Shown here piece after piece: positions 19,658-25,422 of a DNA stretch of 25,422 nucleotides; the first letter of the stretch is position 1; each line of letters opens with the position of its first letter. A program made the translations under genes and the position numbers. The notes beneath the pieces were generated by a model. That model did no database searches and was not told where the DNA came from. It was given only the letters and a program-made list of their open reading frames with translations. The DNA is from Gracilaria gracilis (taxonomy: Eukaryota; Rhodophyta; Florideophyceae; Gracilariales; Gracilariaceae), in NCBI GenBank assembly GCA_030374805.1, contig JARGSG010000060.1, positions 1 through 25,422 on the forward strand, given 5' to 3'.

Positions 19658-19955
19658 TTTGGTACATTTGGTACATTTTCCATTTGTCGTGTTTTGTACA
19701 TTTGTAACTTGTAAAGTTAGGGGCATTTGGTACATTTTCCATTTGTCGTGTTTTGTACATTTGTAAAGTTTGGTGCATTTGGTACATTTTCCATTTGTCG
19801 TGTTTTGTTACATTTGTAAAGTTTGGTGCATTTGGTACATTTGGTACATTTGCAATTTGTGATGTTTGGTACATTTATTAGATTTGCTATTTTTCGTGTT
19901 TGGTACATTATCAAGTTGTCAAGTTTGGTGGATTTGCTATTTGTCGTCTTTGGAG
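19658..19955. repeat. A/T-rich minisatellite (TTTGGTACATT family)
   Basis: Tandem array built from TTTGGTACATT, TTCCATTTGTCGTGTTTTG and TACATTTGTAAAGTTTGGTGCA. The central copies (about 19728-19832) form a ~52-bp unit repeated nearly exactly, and the flanking copies are degenerate. The apparent Asn/Thr/Pro-rich ORFs on the minus strand are translations of this repeat. Confidence 0.88.
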
Positions 19956-20312
19956 ACGCTTCTAGTGTTGGGTTTCGTGTGGTTGCTGCGTTTTGGAGTC
20001 GTCTTTTTGCGCATTTGATGTAATAAAGTTTGTGTTCTCTAGTGCATCCGACGTTATTGTCCTGTCCTGCTGCATTTACTCTCTTATTCTTTGACTGAAT
20101 TTTGGGGCTCTTTGGCCCCTAATCAACATCAATTAGGTCGGCCTAAGCCAGCCAGCCTGGATGCAGGTTGTATTTCTCTTGTAATTTGGAAGACGTGCAT
20201 TCCTGCATTTACGGATTTTGTTCTCTGTAGTAAAAAAAGAAGGACGTTTTACGCAAGTGTTCCTGCGAAAACCATTGCTGCTAAGAATCACTAGTGACCT
20301 GAACCAAAGAAT
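19956..20312. other. No gene recognised
   Basis: Spacer between the minisatellite and the telomere-like block. The plus strand has short frames only. GATGTAATAAAG near 20018 resembles a polyadenylation signal context, but no gene precedes it. Confidence 0.35.
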
Positions 20313-20354
20313 CAACCCTAAACTAGGAGTGCAACCCTAAACTAGGAGTGCAAC
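20313..20354. repeat. 19-bp tandem repeat with telomere-like core
   Basis: Two exact copies of CAACCCTAAACTAGGAGTG (20313-20331 and 20332-20350) plus the first four bases of a third. The ACCCTAAAC core is one telomere-like unit. The repeat forms the left edge of the degenerate telomeric block. Confidence 0.8.
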
Positions 20355-20379
20355 GAAAAAATAGACATTCATTCATCCC

Positions 20380-20530
20380 CAACAACCCCCTAAAACCTCC
20401 AAACACAACAAATGAAAACCCCTAAACACAACAAATGAAAACCCCTAAACACAACACTGAAAGAACCCCTAAACCCCTAAACCCCTAAACCCCTAAAACC
20501 CCTAAACCCCTAAACCCTAAAACCTAAACC
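20380..20530. repeat. Interstitial telomeric repeats (CCCCTAAA)n
   Basis: From about 20380 telomere-like words (CCCCTAAAAC, AACCCCTAAACAC) are spaced by A/C-rich filler. From 20465 to 20530 they form a near-regular array of CCCCTAAA (G-strand TTTAGGGG) with occasional 7- and 9-base variants. The C-rich strand reads left to right, the orientation found at the left end of a chromosome, yet 20 kb of other DNA lies to its left. The array ends exactly where Penelope-like sequence begins at 20531. Confidence 0.88.
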
Positions 20531-20705
20531 TACTCGCATAAGCCGAAAGCGTCAGATTCAAATTTACACCACGTTTTGGCATGATTTTTGGAAAAATCAA
20601 AAACGTGGCACGCGCACCACGCAGCGCGATGACTTGTTGCAAATTCATAACGGACAAGTTGTAACGGCTGACAGGCATCGTTGGAACGATGACGAGGATG
20701 ATTAG
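20531..20705 (+). mobile_element. 5'-truncated Penelope-like element, copy 0
   Basis: Begins abruptly inside the C-terminal coding region of the PLE and runs to the stop TAG at 20703-20705. It is identical by eye to 23783-23957, 3252 bases downstream. The left boundary is a direct join to CCCCTAAA repeats with no target duplication visible. The following non-coding bases also serve as promoter of the next copy. 5' truncation at a telomeric junction is the expected product of incomplete reverse transcription or of terminal erosion followed by telomere addition. Confidence 0.85.
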
Positions 20706-20740
20706 TTGTCTAGTTACGTACAACGGTAAGTAGGTTACGC

Positions 20741-20790
20741 GATACACGTGCACTATACACGTACAGTATACACGTGCATATACACGTGCA
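20741..20790 (+). promoter_or_regulatory. CACGTG cluster upstream of PLE TATA, copy 1
   Basis: Four boxes spaced 12-13 bases: CACGTG at 20745-20750, CACGTA at 20758-20763, CACGTG at 20771-20776 and 20783-20788, embedded in a TATACACGTGCA-type repeat. CACGTG is the palindromic G-box/E-box bound by bHLH or bZIP regulators. They end about 40 bases before the TATA box, so they likely form the proximal promoter. Confidence 0.6.
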
Positions 20791-20827
20791 ATGTAGAAGA
20801 GTAGAGCAGTGCTAGGGTATTTGGAGG

Positions 20828-20837
20828 CTATATAAGG
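20828..20837 (+). promoter_or_regulatory. TATA box of PLE copy 1
   Basis: CTATATAAGG follows GGAGG and is repeated at the equivalent site in copy 2. Initiation would be expected about 30 bases downstream, just ahead of the hammerhead motif. Confidence 0.65.
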
Positions 20838-20888
20838 GGGCCCCGGACTCCCCTCCGGTCTCCTTCTCTCCTCCTCATCCCACCATCG

Positions 20889-20924
20889 GGCACTGAAGAG
20901 TCGTAAAGACGAAAGCGCTCTGCC
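20889..20924 (+). ncRNA. Hammerhead ribozyme (minimal type I), PLE copy 1
   Basis: All core elements are present in order. Stem I strand GGCA (20889-20892), then CTGAAGA (20893-20899, the CUGANGA box), then stem II GTC/GAC around loop GTAAA (20900-20910), then GAA (20911-20913). Stem III is AGC/GCT with no loop (20914-20919), then the cleavage nucleotide C 20920, then the other stem I strand TGCC (20921-20924), which pairs perfectly with GGCA. Cleavage is predicted after 20920. Stem III AGCGCT is self-complementary, so it is too short as a monomer and should favour pairing of two ribozymes. Minimal type I hammerheads of this kind are known from Penelope-like elements. The motif is repeated exactly in copy 2. 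Confidence 0.85.
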
Positions 20925-21132
20925 AACCTTTCTCTCCCTCCCTTCCCCTCTCCCCTCCCCTCCCTTTCCCCCTCCCTTTCCGAAGACTCTCTAGTCTTTA
21001 AAGCCGTCTCTCTCCCCCCCCCCCTCCCTTTCATTCTGCGCGACGCTGCACACCCTCAACGCAGTTATTCAACCAAAAACCCCTAAAACCTTCGCGGGGT
21101 AGTTGCCGTCGCCGATCATATCTCTCTTCACC
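20925..21132 (+). other. Pyrimidine-rich leader with telomere-like motif
   Basis: About 200 bases of strongly C/T-biased leader from the ribozyme to the start codon, including a C run at 21013-21024. Near its end AAAAACCCCTAAAACC (about 21074-21090) resembles the telomeric repeat next to copy 0. Copy 2 has the cleaner AAAACCCCTAAACC. Confidence 0.6.
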
Positions 21133-23957
21133 ATGCCCTCGTCGTACTCGCCAGACGCCAGAGGAACAGGTCGAAGAAGTTGAAGCCATCGAACAAGTCG
21201 AAGAAACTCCACCCCGAGGCTGAACAGCCGGAGTATACCGACGATGAGCTCTTCGACCTTGTGAAGCCTCACTTGAATCAAGTCTTCGCTCCTTATCGCA
21301 AGAAGATTCAAGTGATGGATGAGAAGATCGCCCGCAGAAGCATCATCCTGGATGAGCTGATGAAGCATCAAGACAACCAGACGCTCCCCAAGTCTATTGT
21401 CGTGCCTCGTATGCCACAACTACCCAGCTCCCAGGTTGATGAATTCAGCTCCAAGTTCAAGGATCTAGCCGAGTCGTTCGCCACACAGACACTCGACCTC
21501 GTCGTCAAAGCCAGAGCACAGGACCTGAAGTCCATAGCAGGCGAGAGGAAAGATCTTTTTGCTGAAGCCGTTGAGAAGTTGGAGGAATCCCTCATGGAAG
21601 CGTACAATGTCGTTCATCAAATGACAAAGTCGCAGATGCCTCCACTTCTTGAACGTTATAAGGAACTTCTCTTGACATCACTTGAGAAAGCCCGGCTTCA
21701 GACCGAACTTAAGAGCTCCTTTGGTAATTTCGTGGATAATGAGAAGAAGAATGCCGGTCTCCTGAAGAGATCCGCTGCCGAGCCGATGAAGAGGAGGCCC
21801 GCAAGGGGTCGATCGGCTGCGGAAGGAGATCCAGGCGCTTAAGAAGGATATCAAATCCCTTAAGACTTCTTATATCCCCCCCAAGACCCCCAAACCCCAG
21901 GGTGGTAAGCCCAAACCTAAAGCTGGTAAGGGTAAGCAGGGGAAGCGAAGACCAAAGGAAAGCCGAAGCCAAAAAACGGGAAGCAAGGCGCCGCCGGACG
22001 GGGCGCCAAGCAAAATTAAACCGTTCACGGCCTAGGAAACCCCATTCCTTCAAGTCTCAAGAAATGAAGTACAACCCACCGTTGGAATCAACGACAAGGA
22101 CGTACCATATGAAGTCAAGAAGGTACTGTCTGTCGGTGGTGGCTTCGTTCTTAGAACACCGCTGAAAGTTTGTCTTCAAGACACAGTGGATCAAGTGTTC
22201 AAGGCTTTAGGAAAGGGGCCAGGGAGAGTCGACATCCCAACCAACATACGTGTGAAAGGAAAGATTGAGAGACAAGTCACACGTATGGGGATTGAGCGAC
22301 CTCCCTCCTTGCATCTCACATTGATGCGAGGAATCAAGTACATCAAGAAGATGGGTTGGGTCGTCAAAGCAGCAGATAAGAACCTCGGGCTCACGCTAAT
22401 GAGTCGCGAGTTCTATGACGACTTGGTGCATAAGGAGATTCACGAGGGTGCATTCTCTGAGGTCAGTTCCTTCCCCCATGAAGGGCTCCTCAGTAACCTC
22501 AAGATGATCCTTGACATATGCTTCCAGAAGCCTCGGTACATCAAGAAAATGATGAAGTATGCCGAGAGCGCCAAGGAACCAGCCCCCTTCTATGTACTAC
22601 CGAAGATCCACAAGCCGACGGTCAAGTCTAGACCGATCACCGCCTCACATTCATATATCACAGGTGGTCTGTCTAGACAATTGAGTGCCCTCCTCAACAA
22701 AGAGGTGCTCAAGATACCAGCCATTTCAGTGAATAGCTGGCAGACCGTACGGCAATTGGAACATATACGCCTACCCTCGGACTGTGTCTTCCTGACATAT
22801 GACGTGGAAAGTGTTACCCCACAATCGACATCAAGGACGCCATTCGAGTGTTGGTCCGTGAACTACCCAAAGTGTTCATGGCTAACAATGGCTTTTGGTG
22901 TCGAGTGCTACAGTTCATCATGAATCACAACTATGTTTTTGATGGACATGGGGTACATAGGCAGGTAATTGGAACGGCGACAGGGACAGCAGTAGCCCCT
23001 GCCTTCGCTAACCTTTACTTGTTCTATAAGTTCCGAAGGATCTTCAAGGAATTTGTCAGAGGAGTTATCATAAATCGTCGTTACATTGATGATGGACTGG
23101 TAATTACTCGGGACAGGGAGACTGCTGACAACCTCATGCAAAGGCTGAACACTTGTTCTAACCTGCGTATGACTTGGGATATCAGTAACAAGAAGGCAGT
23201 CTACCTGGACCTGGAGATACACAAAGGACGGAGGTTCTTCTTCCACAACATTGTGGATATACGGGTGTACACCAAGCCCATCTCCAAGTTCCTGTATCTC
23301 CACGGCAAATCCAACCATCCCACGCATACGTTCACCGGTATAGTCAAAGGAGAAATGATTCGATATCTCCGCAACACCAGTGATGAACGTACGTGGAAGG
23401 CCAAGGTGGCTCGGCTATTCCGGATGCTGGCACAGCGAGGATACACTGGAAAGTATCTACGTGCCGCGCTGGACTATGTCAGCTACCGTGACAGGGCGAA
23501 ATACCTCGAACGAGCCACTCCGAAGGACCCGCCTTTTGGAGATCTGGTGAAGTGTCGATTCCACCCACAACTGAAGGCTTATTGGCGCCAGCTGGAAAAC
23601 TGGCTGGAATGCCAATTGCCACGTCATGGAATCCGAGGGAAATGGCCACGTGTCCTGCTGTACTTGCGGGGCGACAGTGTCAGCCGCCATGTCATCAGTG
23701 CCATACCATATTGTTATAAGTCTGCAGACTTAAAGCAAGGTGCGCACGGCCGCCCAGGAAAACGGATCGCTAAGAGGGCCAATACTCGCATAAGCCGAAA
23801 GCGTCAGATTCAAATTTACACCACGTTTTGGCATGATTTTTGGAAAAATCAAAAACGTGGCACGCGCACCACGCAGCGCGATGACTTGTTGCAAATTCAT
23901 AACGGACAAGTTGTAACGGCTGACAGGCATCGTTGGAACGATGACGAGGATGATTAG
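21133..23957 (+). CDS. PLE reverse transcriptase ORF, frame broken (copy 1)
   Basis: The likely start is ATG 21133-21135 in TTCACCATG. The N-terminal ~240 codons encode an acidic then helical, coiled-coil-prone region (visible at 21180-21842), then a Lys/Arg-rich linker (to ~22060). The RT follows. VLSVGGGFVLRTP precedes it, then AADKNLGL (near 22370), YVLPKIHKP (22591-22617), and motif A TYDVES with catalytic Asp 22801-22803. Next come GTATGTAVAPAFANLY (from 22971), YIDD (23082-23093), a YLDLEI block, and KPISKFLYLHGKSNHPTHT (near 23273). A basic C-terminal extension ends DDEDD and TAG at 23955-23957. These are PLE RT landmarks (DKNxG, LPKIHKP). No GIY-YIG is seen. Frame breaks fall at homopolymers near 21137, 21213, 21786, 22083 and 22814; all catalytic residues are intact. 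It would copy element RNA, likely onto chromosome ends. Confidence 0.85.
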
Positions 23958-23992
23958 TTGTCTAGTTACGTACAACGGTAAGTAGGTTACGC

Positions 23993-24042
23993 GATACACG
24001 TGCACTATACACGTACAGTATACACGTGCATATACACGTGCA
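23993..24042 (+). promoter_or_regulatory. CACGTG cluster, PLE copy 2
   Basis: Same four-box cluster as in copy 1, at 23997-24002, 24010-24015 (CACGTA), 24023-24028 and 24035-24040, directly after the stop codon region of copy 1. The 3' untranslated part of one copy therefore contains the promoter of the next. Confidence 0.6.
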
Positions 24043-24079
24043 ATGTAGAAGAGTAGAGCAGTGCTAGGGTATTTGGAGG

Positions 24080-24089
24080 CTATATAAGG
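24080..24089 (+). promoter_or_regulatory. TATA box of PLE copy 2
   Basis: CTATATAAGG, 3252 bases after the copy 1 TATA box, about 57 bases upstream of the second ribozyme motif. Confidence 0.65.
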
Positions 24090-24136
24090 GGCCCCGACTC
24101 CCTCCGGTCTCCTTCTCTCCTCCTCATCCCACCATC

Positions 24137-24172
24137 GGCACTGAAGAGTCGTAAAGACGAAAGCGCTCTGCC
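24137..24172 (+). ncRNA. Hammerhead ribozyme (minimal type I), PLE copy 2
   Basis: Same core as in copy 1: stem I GGCA (24137-24140) with TGCC (24169-24172), CTGAAGA (24141-24147), stem II GTC/GAC with loop GTAAA (24148-24158), GAA (24159-24161). Palindromic stem III AGCGCT (24162-24167) and cleavage base C 24168 follow. Cleavage at both sites of a read-through transcript would release a unit of 3248 nt. Confidence 0.85.
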
Positions 24173-24375
24173 AACCTTTCTCTCCCTCCCTTCCCCTCTC
24201 CCCTCCCCTCCCTTTCCCCCTCCCTTTCCGAAGACTCTCTAGTCTTTAAGCCGTCTCTCTCCCCCCCCCTCCCTTTCATTCTGCGCGACGCTGCACACCC
24301 TCAACGCAGTTATTCAACCAAAACCCCTAAACCTTCGCGGGGTAGTTGCCGTCGCCGATCATATCTCTCTTCACC

Positions 24376-25422
24376 ATGCCTCGTCGTACTCGCCAGACGC
24401 CAGAGGAACAGGTCGAAGAAGTTGAAGCCATCGAACAAGTCGAAGAAACTCCACCCGAGGCTGAACAGCCGGAGTATACCGACGATGAGCTCTTCGACCT
24501 TGTGAAGCCTCACTTGAATCAAGTCTTCGCTCCTTATCGCAAGAAGATTCAAGTGATGGATGAGAAGATCGCCCGCAGAAGCATCATCCTGGATGAGCTG
24601 ATGAAGCATCAAGACAACCAGACGCTCCCCAAGTCTATTGTCGTGCCTCGTATGCCACAACTACCCAGCTCCCAGGTTGATGAATTCAGCTCCAAGTTCA
24701 AGGATCTAGCCGAGTCGTTCGCCACACAGACACTCGACCTCGTCGTCAAAGCCAGAGCACAGGACCTGAAGTCCATAGCAGGCGAGAGGAAAGATCTTTT
24801 TGCTGAAGCCGTTGAGAAGTTGGAGGAATCCCTCATGGAAGCGTACAATGTCGTTCATCAAATGACAAAGTCGCAGATGCCTCCACTTCTTGAACGTTAT
24901 AAGGAACTTCTCTTGACATCACTTGAGAAAGCCGGCTTCAGACCGAACTTAAGAGCTCCTTTGGTAATTTCGTGGATAATGAGAAGAAGAATGCCGGTCT
25001 CCTGAAGAGATCCGCTGCCGAGGCCGATGAAGAGGAGGCCCCGCAAGGGGTCGATCGGCTGCGGAAGGAGATCCAGGCGCTTAAGAAGGATATCAAATCC
25101 CTTAAGACTTCTTATATCCCCCCCAAGACCCCCAAACCCAGGGTGGTAAGCCCAAACCTAAAGCTGGTAAGGGTAAGCAGGGAAAGCGAAGACCAAAGGA
25201 AAGCCGAAGCCAAAAAACGGGAAGCAAGGCGCCGCCGGACGGGGCGCCAAGCAAAATTAAACCGTTCACGGCCTAGGAAACCCCATTCCTTCAAGTCTCA
25301 AGAAATGAAGTACAACCCACCGGTTGGAATCAACGACAAGGACGTACCATATGAAGTCAAGAAGGTACTGTCTGTCGGTGGTGGCTTCGTTCTTAGAACA
25401 CCGCTGAAAGTTTGTCTTCAAG
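24376..25422 (+). CDS. PLE ORF N-terminal part, copy 2 (partial)
   Basis: ATG 24376-24378 in TTCACCATG opens MPRRTRQTPEEQ and an acidic stretch rich in Glu (to about residue 45). A ~150-residue helical segment follows (DLVKPHLNQVFAPYRKKIQ, and VVHQMTKSQMPPLLERYKEL). The frame stays open for about 185 codons until a one-base loss in a GCC-GG run near 24931, where copy 1 has an extra C. Downstream of that point the frame of the basic linker (EDQRKAEAKKREARRRR) and the start of the RT lead-in (MKYNPPVGI, from 25305) is continuous to the window end. The acidic/helical N-terminus occupies the place where other PLEs may carry extra domains, and no zinc finger or nuclease is visible. The RT itself lies beyond the window. 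Confidence 0.8.

Larger units (their letters stand above)
20706..23957 (+). mobile_element. Penelope-like retroelement, complete copy 1
   Basis: One full tandem unit of 3252 bases: promoter region, hammerhead ribozyme, pyrimidine-rich leader, and a single long ORF for a PLE reverse transcriptase. It is preceded by the end of copy 0 and followed without a gap by copy 2, all head to tail, so the 3' part of each copy supplies upstream sequence for the next. No GIY-YIG endonuclease module is recognisable before or after the RT. This matches the endonuclease-deficient, telomere-associated PLE group described in rotifers, fungi and other eukaryotes. Element 5' ends face the CCCCTAAA block, the orientation expected if reverse transcription is primed by the G-rich chromosome overhang. 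Confidence 0.87.
23958..25422 (+). mobile_element. Penelope-like retroelement, copy 2 (cut by window end)
   Basis: A second unit joined directly to copy 1, repeating its promoter, ribozyme, leader and N-terminal coding region up to the window end, which corresponds to about base 22180 of copy 1. Differences from copy 1 are, by eye, single-base changes in homopolymer length only. The array probably continues beyond the window. Confidence 0.87.

Noticed and set aside
19593..19914. Asn/Thr/Pro-rich minus-strand ORFs
   Set aside because: They are translations of the A/T-rich minisatellite and repeat with its period.
20531..24075. Reading the repeated 20531-20836 and 23783-24088 segments as LTRs of an ordinary LTR retrotransposon
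   Set aside because: The repeats contain the C-terminal coding end and stop of the PLE, there is no primer-binding site or polypurine tract, and the RT has PLE motifs; it is a tandem array.
24310..24848. Minus-strand ORFs opposite the PLE N-terminus (also at 21069-21607)
   Set aside because: They are antisense shadows of the PLE coding frame and have no independent motif.

Overview
The window reads as nuclear eukaryotic DNA, most likely a subtelomeric or repeat-rich region of an alga (a red alga would fit, but the lineage cannot be fixed from this sequence). The grounds are an LTR retrotransposon with eukaryotic architecture, Penelope-like retroelements (PLEs), a TTTAGGGG-type telomeric repeat, minisatellites, scarcity of intact genes, and a decayed bacterial-type glycyl-tRNA synthetase beta fragment of the kind used in organelles.

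Layout. 1-8.9 kb is gene-poor. One intact unrecognised ORF (1157-1849, +) and two weak plus-strand ORFs are followed by a run of minus-strand pseudogenes broken by stops and frameshifts: an unrecognised fragment (8728-8237), glycyl-tRNA synthetase beta C-terminus (7993-7181), armadillo repeats (6987-6228) and an aminoglycoside-phosphotransferase-like kinase (6090-4833). At 8955-9233 and 17552-18012 lie two halves of one ~71-bp minisatellite. It was split by an 8.3-kb minus-strand Ty3/gypsy LTR retrotransposon (9234-17551) that has LTRs, a primer-binding site, a polypurine tract, a near-perfect target duplication and gag-PR-RT-RNaseH-IN order. Several catalytic or metal-ligand residues are lost. 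From 18.0 to 20.3 kb there is a decayed minus-strand gene tail, a doubtful ORF and an A/T-rich minisatellite.

The most notable part is 20.3-25.4 kb. Degenerate and then regular CCCCTAAA telomeric repeats run into a 5'-truncated PLE end at base 20531. This is followed head-to-tail by a complete PLE unit of ~3.25 kb and the first half of a second. The element encodes a PLE reverse transcriptase with an acidic/helical N-terminal extension and no recognisable GIY-YIG endonuclease on either side, as in the telomere-associated endonuclease-deficient PLEs (Athena/Coprina type). Each unit carries a cluster of CACGTG boxes, a TATA box, and about 60 bp downstream a self-cleaving hammerhead ribozyme motif. 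The motif is of the minimal type I form with a loopless palindromic stem III. Self-cleavage of a tandem transcript would release unit-length RNAs of about 3.25 kb.

The two PLE copies differ, by eye, only in homopolymer lengths. The reading-frame breaks may therefore be sequencing or assembly errors, or slippage, rather than long decay. All calls come from reading the sequence; no alignments or searches were run.
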